Shown piece by piece: positions 22,237 to 30,391 of a DNA stretch of 35,596 nucleotides. Each line of letters begins with the position of its first letter. Within the stretch, counting starts at the first letter, position 1. Source of the DNA: Streptomyces sp. SID9727 (lineage in GTDB: Bacteria > Actinomycetota > Actinomycetes > Streptomycetales > Streptomycetaceae); NCBI RefSeq assembly GCF_010550605.1, contig NZ_JAAGNI010000194.1, positions 1 through 35,596 on the forward strand, read 5' to 3'. A program made the translations under genes and the position numbers. The notes under the pieces were generated by a model. That model had not been told where the DNA came from. It was given only the letters and a program-made list of their open reading frames with translations, and made no database searches.

Positions 22237-23265
22237 ATGCCCAAGCACCGCCCCACGATCGCCGACATCGCGGCCCGCGCCGGGGTGTCCAAGGTCGCCG
22301 TGTCCTACGCGCTGAACGACCGGCCGGGCGTCTCCCCCGCGACCCGCTCCGCCATCAAGGCCATCGCGCAGGAGATCGGCTGGCGCCCCAACAGCGCGGC
22401 CCGCGCCCTCACCCGGGCCAGGGCCGACGCGGTGGGCCTCGCGCTGTGCCGGCCCGCCCAGCTGCTCGGCGTCGAGCCGTTCTTCATGGAGCTGATCAGC
22501 GGCATCGAGTCCGAGCTGTCGCCGCGCGGCTGCGCCCTGCTCCTCCAGGTCGTCACGGACCCGGCCCAGGAGCTGGAGGTCTACCGCCGCTGGTGGGGCG
22601 AGGGCAGGGTGGACGGCGTCTTCCTCACCGACCTGCGCGGCGCCGACCCCCGCGTCGAGGGCGTCGCCGGACTCGGCCTGCCCGCCGTGGCGATCGGCCA
22701 CCCCTCGGCGGCCGGGCCGCTGCCCGCCGTCTGGTCCGACGACGCGGCGGCGGTCCGCGACACCTTCGCGTATCTCGCCGCCCTCGGCCACCGCTCGGTC
22801 GCCCGGGTCGCCGGGATGCCTGAGCTGAACCACACCGCCCTGCGCGACCGGGCCCAGCACGAGGTCTGCGCCGACCTGGGGCTCGGCGAGCCGGTCGTCG
22901 TGCACACGGGCTACTCCGGCGACGACGGGGCGCACGCCACCCGCCGCCTGATCAGCTCGCCCGGGCGGCCCACCGCGATCGTGTACGACAACGACATCAT
23001 GGCCGTCGCCGGGCTCTCGGTCGCCCAGGAGATGGGGCTCGACGTGCCGGGTGACCTCTCGCTCGTCGCCTGGGACGACTCCCAGCTCTCCCGGGTCGTC
23101 CGGCCCCCGCTGACGGCGCTGAGCCGCGACATCCCGGCGTACGGGGCCCTCGCGGCCCGGACCCTGCTGTCCCTGGTCACGGACGGTGGCGCGGAGGGGG
23201 CCGAGGACGAGGCGGCCCGCCTGGTACCGCGGGGTTCGACGAGGGCGCCGAGGAAGACCCCCTAG
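22237..23265 (+). CDS. LacI family transcriptional regulator of the beta-mannoside locus
   Basis: The protein has 342 residues. ATG 22237 with GAGGT 5 nt upstream; the next in-frame starts upstream would add a non-homologous leader. The LacI helix-turn-helix is at ~7-27 (TIADIAARAGVSKVAVSYAL), the hinge helix at ~53-60 (SAARALTR), and the periplasmic-binding-like sugar domain follows (EPFFMELISGIESELSPRG; later AIVYDNDIMAVAGLSVAQE and LSLVAWDDSQLSRVV). The C-terminal tail is Pro/Arg-rich. It is divergent from the family-5 transport operon and is the obvious local repressor; the inducer is probably the imported disaccharide. Its stop codon TAG falls in the CTAG at the left end of the palindromic element 23262-23324. 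Confidence 0.92.
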   Translation: MPKHRPTIADIAARAGVSKVAVSYALNDRPGVSPATRSAIKAIAQEIGWRPNSAARALTRARADAVGLALCRPAQLLGVEPFFMELISGIESELSPRGCALLLQVVTDPAQELEVYRRWWGEGRVDGVFLTDLRGADPRVEGVAGLGLPAVAIGHPSAAGPLPAVWSDDAAAVRDTFAYLAALGHRSVARVAGMPELNHTALRDRAQHEVCADLGLGEPVVVHTGYSGDDGAHATRRLISSPGRPTAIVYDNDIMAVAGLSVAQEMGLDVPGDLSLVAWDDSQLSRVVRPPLTALSRDIPAYGALAARTLLSLVTDGGAEGAEDEAARLVPRGSTRAPRKTP

Positions 23266-23324
23266 GGCCTGTCTGACCATTCCCGTCGTCGCCCGGAGGG
23301 CGGGAATGGTCAGCCAGGCCCTAG
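23262..23324. repeat. 63-bp palindromic element, MITE-like, or strong terminator
   Basis: Arms 23262-23285 and 23301-23324 are 24-bp inverted repeats with one mismatch, around a 15-nt centre. Both outer ends read CTAG, which fits a target duplication of the YTAR type used by IS5-like elements. The left CTAG holds the lacI stop codon. It will act as a terminator whatever its origin. Confidence 0.75.
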
Positions 23325-23532
23325 ACCGCGGGGAGGCGGATGTCATACCCGAGGAGGACGCCGGCGGGCGGATCATGCGACTCAAGAGGGCCCCGGGAAC
23401 GGGCACCGGGAGTGACGACCGGTGTCCGTCCGGCGGGGACGATGGAGCGGTACCCCTGACCCGGGGCCGACGCCGGCACGGCGGGCCACCGGGCGGGCCC
23501 CGTCCCGTACGCACCCCATCCTGGAGTCTGCT

Positions 23533-24303
23533 GTGACCACCATGTCCACCGCTCACCGCGCCACCGCGGTGGCCGCCCGCGCCACGGAACTGTCCAAGGT
23601 CTACGGCGAGGGCGAGACCCGGGTGACCGCTCTCGACCGGGTCACCGTGGACTTCCCGCAGGGCGAGTTCACCGCGATCATGGGCCCCTCGGGCTCCGGC
23701 AAGTCCACGCTGATGCACTGCGTCGCCGGGCTCGACAGCTTCAGCAGCGGTTCGGTGCGCATCGGCGAGACGGAGCTGGGCGCGCTCAAGGACAAGCAGC
23801 TCACACAGCTGCGCCGGGACAAGATCGGCTTCATCTTCCAGGCGTTCAACCTGCTGCCGACGCTCACCGCCCTGGAGAACATCACGCTCCCGATGGACAT
23901 CGCGGGCCGCAAGCCGAACCAGGAGTGGCTATACCGGGTCATCGACATGGTGGGCCTCTCCGACCGGCTGAAGCACCGCCCCACCGAGCTCTCCGGCGGC
24001 CAGCAGCAGCGCGTGGCGGTGGCCCGCGCCCTCGCCTCGCAGCCCGAGATCATCTTCGGTGACGAGCCGACCGGCAACCTCGACTCCCGCTCCGGCGCCG
24101 AGGTGCTGGGCTTCCTCCGCAACTCCGTGCGCGAACTGGGCCAGACCGTGGTGATGGTGACCCATGACCCGGTCGCCGCCTCCTACGCGGACCGGGTCAT
24201 CTTCCTGGCGGACGGGGCGATCGTCGACCAGATGATCCGCCCCACCGCCGACGGGGTGCTGGACCGGATGAAGGCGTTCGACGCCAAGGGCCGCACCAGC
24301 TGA
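23533..24303 (+). CDS. MacB/LolD-type ABC transporter ATP-binding protein
   Basis: The protein has 256 residues. GTG 23533 has GGAG 6 nt before it; ATG 23542 is too far from that site. Walker A is GPSGSGKST, the Q-loop is FQAFNLLPTLTALENI, the signature is LSGGQQQRVAVARAL, Walker B is IIFGDEPTGNLDS, and the His switch is VTHD. This is the class that powers FtsX-like permeases by mechanotransmission rather than by substrate channels. It is followed 79 bp later by such a permease. Substrate unknown; lipid, peptide or antibiotic export are possible. Confidence 0.92.
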   Translation: MTTMSTAHRATAVAARATELSKVYGEGETRVTALDRVTVDFPQGEFTAIMGPSGSGKSTLMHCVAGLDSFSSGSVRIGETELGALKDKQLTQLRRDKIGFIFQAFNLLPTLTALENITLPMDIAGRKPNQEWLYRVIDMVGLSDRLKHRPTELSGGQQQRVAVARALASQPEIIFGDEPTGNLDSRSGAEVLGFLRNSVRELGQTVVMVTHDPVAASYADRVIFLADGAIVDQMIRPTADGVLDRMKAFDAKGRTS

Positions 24304-24382
24304 GCCGGCCCGTACCGGCGCTTCACCCCCCTTCCTCCGGCTCCTCCTCACCCGGGCCGGCAGACACCCAGGACTGACAGAC

Positions 24383-26911
24383 ATGTTCCGTACCGCCCTG
24401 CGCAACGTGCTCGCGCACAAGGCCAGGCTGCTGATGACGATCCTCGCCGTGATGCTCGGCGTCGCCTTCGTCTCCGGCACCCTGGTCTTCACCGACACCC
24501 TCGGCAACGCCTTCCGCAACCAGTCGGCCAAGAGCTACGACGACATCGCCGTCGCCGTGACCACCTACGCCGACCAGCGCGACAAGGAGACCGCCGCCGT
24601 CGGCGAGGCCGCCCTGAAGAAGATCCGGGCCCTGGACGGCGTCGCGTCCGCCACCGGCCGGGTCGACGGCTTCGCCGGGGTCGCCGACCCCGACGGCAAG
24701 CTCATCGGCAACGGCTGGTCCAACACCGGCTCCAACTTCGCCCCCGGCGAGGACGGCAAGGACCCCGCGTACGCCTTCACCGACGGCACGGGCCCCACCG
24801 AGCCCGGCAGCATCGCCCTGGACCGCGACACCGCGGAGAAGGGCGAGTACCAGGTCGGCGACAAGGTCCGCGTCGCCACCAACGGGCCGGTGAAGGAGTA
24901 CACCCTCTCCGGGGTCTTCACCACCGAGGACGGCGCGGTCAACGCCGGCGGCAGCCTGGTCCTCTTCGACACCCCGGTCGCGCAGAAGCTGTTCCTGCGC
25001 CCCGGTGAGTTCAAGGACGTCTCCGTCGCCGCGGAGCCCGGCGCCTCCGACCAGGAGCTGCTGGCGGCCGTGAAGCCGCTGCTGCCGGAGGACGCCGAGG
25101 CCAAGACGGGCAAGGCGCGCGCGGACGAGCAGGCCGAGGACATCGAGGCGGGGCTCGGCGACCTCAACAAGCTGCTGCTCGCCTTCGCCGGGGTCGCCCT
25201 CTTCGTCGGCGTCTTCCTGATCGCCAACACGTTCACCATGCTGGTCGCCCAGCGCACCAAGGAGCTGGCCCTGATGCGCGCCGTCGGCGCGTCCCGCCGC
25301 CAGGTCAAGCGCTCGGTGCTCCTGGAGGCGGCCGTGGTCGGCCTCATCGCCTCCGTCGTCGGCTTCGCGGTGGGCCTCGGCCTCGCGACCGGGCTGCGCT
25401 CCGCGATGAGCCTGCTCGGCGGCAAGATCCCGGCCGGGCCGCTGGTGATCGCCCCGGTCACGGTGATCGCCGCGTTCGCCGTGGGCGTCCTGATCACCGT
25501 GCTGGCCGCCTGGCTGCCGGCCCGCCGGGCCGCGAAGATCCCGCCGGTCGCCGCGATGAACAGCGCGCACGCGGTGGCCACGGTCAAGTCCCTCGTCGTG
25601 CGCAACACCATCGGCGGCATCATCACGCTGCTGGGCACGGCGGCCATCGTCGGCGGCGCGGCCCAGGCCGGGTCGGACGGCCAGCTGCTCATCGCGGGCG
25701 GCACGTTCCTCGCCCTGATCGGCGTCATCGTCCTCATCCCGCTGCTGTCCCGCCCGGTGATCGCCCTGGTGCGCCCGCTGCTGCGGCGGCTGTTCGGCGT
25801 CTCCGGCAAGCTGGCCGCGCAGAACGCCGTCCGCAACCCCCGGCGCACCGGCGCCACCGCGTCCGCGCTGGCGATCGGGCTCACCCTCGTCACCGGGATC
25901 TCGGTGCTCGGCGTCACCCTCGGCCAGGCGGTCGACAAGGTGACCACGGACAACGTCAAGGCCGACTACATGGTCTCGATGGCCAGCGGCGACGCGCTCG
26001 ACGAGGCGGCGCTGACCGCCCTGGAGAAGGCCGACGGCGTCACCGCCGCCTCGCCCCAGCAGGCCGTCTGGCTGACGATCGGCGGGCAGGGCGTCTCGGC
26101 CTCCGGCGTCACCCCGGGCGACGTTCAGCAGGTGCTCACCGTCGACACCGTCGCGGGCTCCCTGGACACCCTGGAGTCGGGCGGGATCGCGGTCGCCGAG
26201 AAGACCGCGAAGTCGCACGGCTGGAAGCCCGGGGACACCGTCTCCGTCACGTACCAGGACAAGAAGAAGGGCACGCTGAAGGTCGGCGCGCTCTACAAGG
26301 ACAACGAGTTCCTCTCACCGGTCCTGATCCCCCGCGCCACCGTCGCCCCGCACGAGGACAAGGGCGACATCCGCGAGGTCTGGGTGAAGACGGACGGCGG
26401 CGCGAGCGCGGCCCACGAGCAGGCGCTGGTGGACGCGCTGGGCGACAACCCGGGCATGAGCATCATGGACCGTCAGGACATCCGGGACATGTTCGGCGGC
26501 GGCGTCAACCTCGCGATGAACATCATGTACGGCCTGCTCGGCATGGCACTGGTCATCGCGGTGCTCGGGGTCGTCAACACCCTGGCCATGTCGGTGTTCG
26601 AGCGCCAGCAGGAGATCGGCATGCTGCGGGCGATCGGCCTGGACCGGCGCCGGGTCAAGCGGATGATCCGGCTCGAAGCGGTGGTGATCTCCCTGTTCGG
26701 CGCGTTCGTCGGCATCGGGCTCGGGCTGTTCCTCGGCTGGGCGATCGGACAGACCGTGGCCGCGAGCATCCCGCAGTACGTGCTGGTCATCCCCTGGGGC
26801 CGGATCGGGATCTTCCTGCTCCTGGCCGGTCTGGTCGGCGTGCTCGCCGCCCTGTGGCCCGCCCGCAGCGCCGCCAGGCTCAACATGCTGACGGCCATCA
26901 AGACGGAGTAG
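24383..26911 (+). CDS. FtsX-like (MacB-type) ABC transporter permease
   Basis: The protein has 842 residues. The start MFRTALRNVLAHKARLLMT at ATG 24383 is typical, though the ribosome site is poor. The first helix is at ~15-38, then a large extracytoplasmic MacB_PCD-like domain to ~255. An FtsX triple-helix block lies at ~262-395 (LLAFAGVALFVGVFLIANTF, then LMRAVGASRRQVKRSVLLEA). Two further helices are near 405-455, then a second extracytoplasmic domain and a second FtsX block at ~705-840 (MLRAIGLDRRRVKRMIRLEA). The duplicated layout of ~10 helices is that of the large actinobacterial exporters. Works with the ATPase just upstream. Confidence 0.9.
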   Translation: MFRTALRNVLAHKARLLMTILAVMLGVAFVSGTLVFTDTLGNAFRNQSAKSYDDIAVAVTTYADQRDKETAAVGEAALKKIRALDGVASATGRVDGFAGVADPDGKLIGNGWSNTGSNFAPGEDGKDPAYAFTDGTGPTEPGSIALDRDTAEKGEYQVGDKVRVATNGPVKEYTLSGVFTTEDGAVNAGGSLVLFDTPVAQKLFLRPGEFKDVSVAAEPGASDQELLAAVKPLLPEDAEAKTGKARADEQAEDIEAGLGDLNKLLLAFAGVALFVGVFLIANTFTMLVAQRTKELALMRAVGASRRQVKRSVLLEAAVVGLIASVVGFAVGLGLATGLRSAMSLLGGKIPAGPLVIAPVTVIAAFAVGVLITVLAAWLPARRAAKIPPVAAMNSAHAVATVKSLVVRNTIGGIITLLGTAAIVGGAAQAGSDGQLLIAGGTFLALIGVIVLIPLLSRPVIALVRPLLRRLFGVSGKLAAQNAVRNPRRTGATASALAIGLTLVTGISVLGVTLGQAVDKVTTDNVKADYMVSMASGDALDEAALTALEKADGVTAASPQQAVWLTIGGQGVSASGVTPGDVQQVLTVDTVAGSLDTLESGGIAVAEKTAKSHGWKPGDTVSVTYQDKKKGTLKVGALYKDNEFLSPVLIPRATVAPHEDKGDIREVWVKTDGGASAAHEQALVDALGDNPGMSIMDRQDIRDMFGGGVNLAMNIMYGLLGMALVIAVLGVVNTLAMSVFERQQEIGMLRAIGLDRRRVKRMIRLEAVVISLFGAFVGIGLGLFLGWAIGQTVAASIPQYVLVIPWGRIGIFLLLAGLVGVLAALWPARSAARLNMLTAIKTE

Positions 26912-26927
26912 CAGGAGCGGTACGAGG

Positions 26928-26963
26928 GGAAGGGGCCGGTGTCCGCGGACACCGGCCCCTTCC
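26928..26963. terminator. 36-bp perfect palindrome, bidirectional terminator
   Basis: 18-bp arms meet without a spacer (26928-26945 / 26946-26963), in the 66-bp gap between the convergent permease and cfa genes. Confidence 0.85.
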
Positions 26964-26977
26964 GCGCTCCACGGCGC

Positions 26978-28282
26978 TCAGGCGGTCGCGTCGGCCTTCC
27001 AGGCGCGGGCACGCAGCGGCATCCGCGAGGCACCGTCCTGTTCCGGGCGCACCGCGAGGATCTGGTTGACCCCGATCCTGTTGCGCTCGAAGGAGAGCGC
27101 GGACGCGGCCATGTAGAGCCGCCAGACCCGGGCCCGTCCGGGCGAGACCATCTTCACGGCGCTCCGCCAGCCCCGCTCCAGGTTGGCGACCCACTGGCGC
27201 AGCGTCAGCGCGTAGTGCTCGCGCAGCGCCTCGACGTCCCGGGCCTCGAAGCCGGCTTCCTCCAGGATGGCGAGGGTCTTCCCGACCGGGGCCAGTTCCC
27301 CGTCCGGGAAGACGTACGCGTCGATGAACGCATCGATCTCGTACGCCGACTCGTCCCTCTCCGGGCGGCGCCCGATCTGGTGGTTGAGGAGGCGCCCGCC
27401 GGGCTTGAGGAGGGCGAAGAGGTCGTCGGCGTACTCCCGGTAGCGGACGGAGCCGACGTGCTCCGCCATGCCGATGGACGAGATGGCGTCGTAGGGCCCG
27501 TCGCGGACGTCCCGGTAGTCCTGGACCCGGATCTCCACCCGGTCGGTCAGGCCCTCGTCGGCGATGCGCTTGCGGGCGTAGGCGGCCTGTTCGGCGGAGA
27601 GGGTGACGCCGGTGACGCGGGCGCCGTACTCGCGGGCGGCGTGGATGGCCATGGAGCCCCAGCCGCAGCCGACGTCCAGCAGGCGGTCGCCCTCCTTGAG
27701 GGCCAGTTTGCGGCAGACCAGGTCGAGCTTGTCGCGCTGGGCGCTCTCCAGGGTCCCGGCGTCCTCCCAGTAGGCGCAGGAGTAGACCATGGACGGTCCC
27801 AGAACCAGTTCGTAGAAGTCGTTGCCCACGTCGTAGTGGTGGCTGATGGCCTCCTTGTCACGGCGTCTGGTGTGCAGGGTGCCGCTGCGCGCCCGTACCT
27901 CCTCGGGCGGCGGGGCGGGCGGCAGCCAGGGCCCGGACAGCTTCAGCAGGTCCGCGGCGGCGGCGCGCACCTTCGGGTCGCGCAGCGCCCGGAGGCCGCC
28001 CGGCGCTTCGGCCTCGCGCTCCCAGATGAGCCCGGCCATCAGGTCCAGGGCCTCGTAGAGGTCGCCCTCGATGTCGAGTTCGCCGGCCACCCAGGCACGG
28101 GCCAGGCCCAGTTCTCCCGGCTTCCACAGCAGCCGGCGCAGGGCCCGGCGGTTCCTGATGACGAGGACGGGGGCGCCGGGCGGTCCGGATTCGCTGCCGT
28201 CCCAGGCCCGGACGCGGACCGGTAGGGGTTGGCCCAGCAACTGCTGGGCGAGAGCGGTCAGCCGCAATGCGGCGTCTGCCAT
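26978..28282 (-). CDS. cfa: Cyclopropane-fatty-acyl-phospholipid synthase family methyltransferase
   Basis: The protein has 434 residues. ATG 28282 has GGAGG 8 nt upstream. The N-terminal ~140 residues are the CFA-specific part (RNRRALRRLLWKPGELGLAR; LDIEGDLYEALDL). The methyltransferase starts with ISHHYDVGNDFYELVLGPSM and YSCAYWED. The SAM loop is LLDVGCGWGSMA near 200-211, and the active-site region SSIGMAEHVGS follows. It transfers a methylene from S-adenosylmethionine across double bonds of membrane phospholipid acyl chains. Single gene; upstream leader with palindromes (28320-28377). Confidence 0.9.
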   Translation of the reverse strand: MADAALRLTALAQQLLGQPLPVRVRAWDGSESGPPGAPVLVIRNRRALRRLLWKPGELGLARAWVAGELDIEGDLYEALDLMAGLIWEREAEAPGGLRALRDPKVRAAAADLLKLSGPWLPPAPPPEEVRARSGTLHTRRRDKEAISHHYDVGNDFYELVLGPSMVYSCAYWEDAGTLESAQRDKLDLVCRKLALKEGDRLLDVGCGWGSMAIHAAREYGARVTGVTLSAEQAAYARKRIADEGLTDRVEIRVQDYRDVRDGPYDAISSIGMAEHVGSVRYREYADDLFALLKPGGRLLNHQIGRRPERDESAYEIDAFIDAYVFPDGELAPVGKTLAILEEAGFEARDVEALREHYALTLRQWVANLERGWRSAVKMVSPGRARVWRLYMAASALSFERNRIGVNQILAVRPEQDGASRMPLRARAWKADATA

Positions 28283-28319
28283 GGCGCACACCTCCGTGAC
28301 GGTGTTTCCCGACGTGACC

Positions 28320-28339
28320 GGACATGCCCACACATGTCC
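28320..28339. promoter_or_regulatory. Palindrome upstream of cfa
   Basis: GGACATG-N6-CATGTCC, a perfect 7-bp inverted repeat 38 bp before the cfa start. Next to it a second hairpin, ACCACGCC with GGCGTGGT (28343-28377), has a GC-rich inner part. Either is an operator or part of a structured leader. Confidence 0.45.
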
Positions 28340-28512
28340 CGGACCACGCCCCGGCACCCGGGGCGCCTCGGCGTGGTACATCCCCCACAACAGTCTGCGA
28401 CGGCCCGGCCATCCCGCTACCGGGCAAGGGAACGGCAAAATGCGTGCACGACCCACCCATCCGCCGGGGGCGCGGCCCGCGCCGCGACGCCGTCCGCTCG
28501 CATCCGGATACG

Positions 28513-28556
28513 CCGAAGGGGCCGCCCGCACCACGGATGGCGGACGGCCCCTTCGG
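28513..28556 (-). terminator. Terminator of ndh gene
   Basis: Perfect 12-bp stem CCGAAGGGGCCG with CGGCCCCTTCGG (28513-28524 / 28545-28556), starting 35 bp after the stop. Confidence 0.82.
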
Positions 28557-28591
28557 GCGTCGTACGGATCGCTCCGACCGGAGCGGCGGGG

Positions 28592-29977
28592 CTAGGAAGC
28601 CTTGGCCTTCTCGCCCACGGGCTTGGCGGCGGCCGGCGCGGGGGCCGGCTTGGCGGCCTCGTAGAACTCCTCGCGCGGCGTCTCCATGGCACCGAGGGAG
28701 ACGACCTCGCGCTTGAGGAACATCGCGAGGGTCCAGTCGGCGAAGATCCGGATCTTGCGGTTCCAGGTGGGCATCGCCAGACCGTGGTAGCCACGGTGCA
28801 TGTACCAGGCGAGGCGGCCCTTGAGCTTGATCTTCATCTTGCCCATGACGATCATCGCCACGCCCTTGTGCAGGCCCAGACCGGCGACCGCGCCCTTATT
28901 GGCGTGGCTGTAGTCGGCCTGCGGGAAGCCGCGCATCCCGGAGATGACGTTGTCGCCGAGGACCTTGGCCTGACGCAGCGCGTGCTGGGCGTTCGGCGGG
29001 CACCATGCGTTGGGGTTGCCCGCCTTGCGGCCGACCATGTCCGGGACCTGGGCGTTGTCGCCCGCGGCCCAGATGTAGTCGGTGCCCTGCACCTGGAGCT
29101 TCTCGGAGGTGTCCACGTGGCCGCGGGGGCCGAGCGGCAGGCCGAAGCGGGCCAGCGCCGGGTTCGGCTTCACGCCGGCGGTCCACACGATGGTGTTGGA
29201 GTCGACCTCCAGGCCGTTCTTCAGCACCACGTGGCCGTCGACGCAGGAGTCCATGGAGGTCGAGAGGAAGACCTCGACACCACGGGACTCCAGGTGCTCG
29301 CGGCCCCAGGTCCCGAGCTTCGGACCGACCTCGGGAAGGATCTTGTCGGCGGCGTCGACCAGGATGAAGCGCATGTCCTCGCGCTTCACGTTGGTGTAGT
29401 ACTTCGCCGCGTCGCGGGCCATGTCCTCGACCTCGCCGATGGTCTCCGCACCGGCGAACCCGCCGCCCACGAAGACGAAGGTGAGGGCCCGGCGGCGGAC
29501 GTCCTCGTCGGTCGTGGAGTCGGCCTTGTCCAGCTGCTCCAGGACGTGGTTGCGCAGGCCGATGGCCTCCTCGATGCCCTTCATGCCGATGCCCTGCTCG
29601 GCGAGGCCGGGGATCGGGAAGGTCCGGGAGACCGCGCCGAGCGCGATGACCAGGTAGTCGAAGGGCAGCTCGTAGGCCTCGCCGACGAGCGGCGCGACCG
29701 TGGCGACCTTGCGGTCCTGGTCGATGGTGGTGACACGCCCGGTGAGCACCTCGGCCTTGGGCAGGACGCGCCGCAGCGGGACGACGACATGCCGAGGGGA
29801 GATGCTGCCGGCGGCAGCTTCGGGGAGGAAGGGCTGATAGGTCATGTACGACCGGGGGTCGACGACCGTGACGGTCGCCTCGCCGTAGCGCATCTTCTTG
29901 AGGATGCGCCGAGCTGCGTACAGACCTACGTACCCACCGCCTACTACGAGGATCCTGGGACGCTCCGTGGTGCTCAT
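28592..29977 (-). CDS. ndh: Type II NADH dehydrogenase (NDH-2)
   Basis: The protein has 461 residues. ATG 29977 starts MSTTERPRILVVGGGYVGLYAARRI, putting the FAD Rossmann loop GGGYVG at ~14-19. The second, NADH-binding loop is FVGGGFAGAETIGE at ~175-188. FAD contact AAGDNAQVP lies near 312 and the quinone-site region CPPNAQHALRQ near 335. The C-terminal ~60 residues hold the amphipathic membrane-binding part, then a Pro/Ala/Lys tail. It oxidises NADH and reduces menaquinone on the inner side of the membrane without pumping protons. No ribosome site; GATACT (minus, 29985-29990) lies 7 nt before the ATG, so it may be leaderless. Two Rex-type operators are upstream. Confidence 0.92.
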   Translation of the reverse strand: MSTTERPRILVVGGGYVGLYAARRILKKMRYGEATVTVVDPRSYMTYQPFLPEAAAGSISPRHVVVPLRRVLPKAEVLTGRVTTIDQDRKVATVAPLVGEAYELPFDYLVIALGAVSRTFPIPGLAEQGIGMKGIEEAIGLRNHVLEQLDKADSTTDEDVRRRALTFVFVGGGFAGAETIGEVEDMARDAAKYYTNVKREDMRFILVDAADKILPEVGPKLGTWGREHLESRGVEVFLSTSMDSCVDGHVVLKNGLEVDSNTIVWTAGVKPNPALARFGLPLGPRGHVDTSEKLQVQGTDYIWAAGDNAQVPDMVGRKAGNPNAWCPPNAQHALRQAKVLGDNVISGMRGFPQADYSHANKGAVAGLGLHKGVAMIVMGKMKIKLKGRLAWYMHRGYHGLAMPTWNRKIRIFADWTLAMFLKREVVSLGAMETPREEFYEAAKPAPAPAAAKPVGEKAKAS

Positions 29978-30011
29978 GCCATCGAGTATCCACCCCTCTC
30001 GGGGGGCATGC

Positions 30012-30029
30012 TCGTGAGCCCCTTCACAA
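30012..30029. promoter_or_regulatory. Rex operator (ROP), proximal
   Basis: On the minus strand TTGTGAA-N4-CTCACGA, 12 of 14 bases of the Rex consensus TTGTGAA-N4-TTCACAA. It overlaps the -35 position of the candidate ndh promoter. In S. coelicolor the redox sensor Rex is known to repress ndh. Confidence 0.7.
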
Positions 30030-30106
30030 GGTTGTGGCCACCCTCTGCTATAGTTCGCCGCCCACGTGACCCAGGTCATGAGCCGCATCGGGAACCCCGT
30101 GACGGG

Positions 30107-30123
30107 GGTGAACGTTGTTCACC
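30107..30123. promoter_or_regulatory. 17-bp perfect inverted repeat upstream of ndh
   Basis: GGTGAAC-GTT-GTTCACC. Resembles a Rex site, but the half-sites are 5 bp rather than 4 bp apart, so it is more likely the site of another regulator or a hairpin. Confidence 0.4.
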
Positions 30124-30284
30124 GCCTGCGAGCTGGCCCTTGGCCCTCGGCCCGGGGTGCAGGGCCTGTCCGGTCCACCCGGGCGCCACCCTCCCGGAAC
30201 CCTTCGTTCCGACCCCTGAGTGACCCCGCTCACCTCTGGCGCGACCCATTCGGAGCAGAAGACCGGCCCGAGGTGGGCGATTCC

Positions 30285-30302
30285 TTGTGAAGAAGTTCAC
30301 GA
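30285..30302. promoter_or_regulatory. Rex operator (ROP), distal
   Basis: TTGTGAA-GAAG-TTCACGA, 13 of 14 consensus bases, better than the proximal site. It is 308 bp from the ndh start and 43 bp from the ppx terminator. Confidence 0.65.
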
Positions 30303-30345
30303 AGTTGGCGGCGAGGCGGCCCGGACCCCGCCCCACCAGGCGTGT

Positions 30346-30371
30346 CCCGCCCACTCAACAGTGCGGGCGGG
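30346..30371 (-). terminator. Terminator of ppx gene
   Basis: CCCGCCC (30346-30352) pairs with GGGCGGG (30365-30371); the loop can add ACT/AGT pairs. It lies 21 bp after the ppx stop. Confidence 0.65.
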
Positions 30372-30391
30372 CCGACGTATGAGCGCCTGAC

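Larger units (their letters stand above)
28283..28591. other. Intergenic region between ndh and cfa with structured cfa leader
   Basis: This 309-bp gap holds the cfa leader palindromes (28320-28339 and 28343-28377) and the ndh terminator (28513-28556). Between 28380 and 28510 no gene or clear promoter is seen. Confidence 0.6.
29978..30391. other. ndh-ppx intergenic regulatory region
   Basis: This 414-bp gap holds two Rex-like sites (30012-30029, 30285-30302), a 17-bp perfect inverted repeat (30107-30123), an AT-rich box TATAGT/ACTATA (30049-30054), and the ppx terminator (30346-30371). No convincing gene is present. Confidence 0.7.

Noticed and set aside
24323..26218. Minus-strand 631-codon frame opposite the FtsX-like permease
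   Set aside because: Asp/Gly/Arg-rich antisense shadow; the plus strand encodes clear membrane helices.
30287..30382. Small plus-strand frame starting GTGAAGAAGTTCACG (about 31 codons)
   Set aside because: No ribosome site, basic low-complexity product, and its start coincides with the distal Rex operator.
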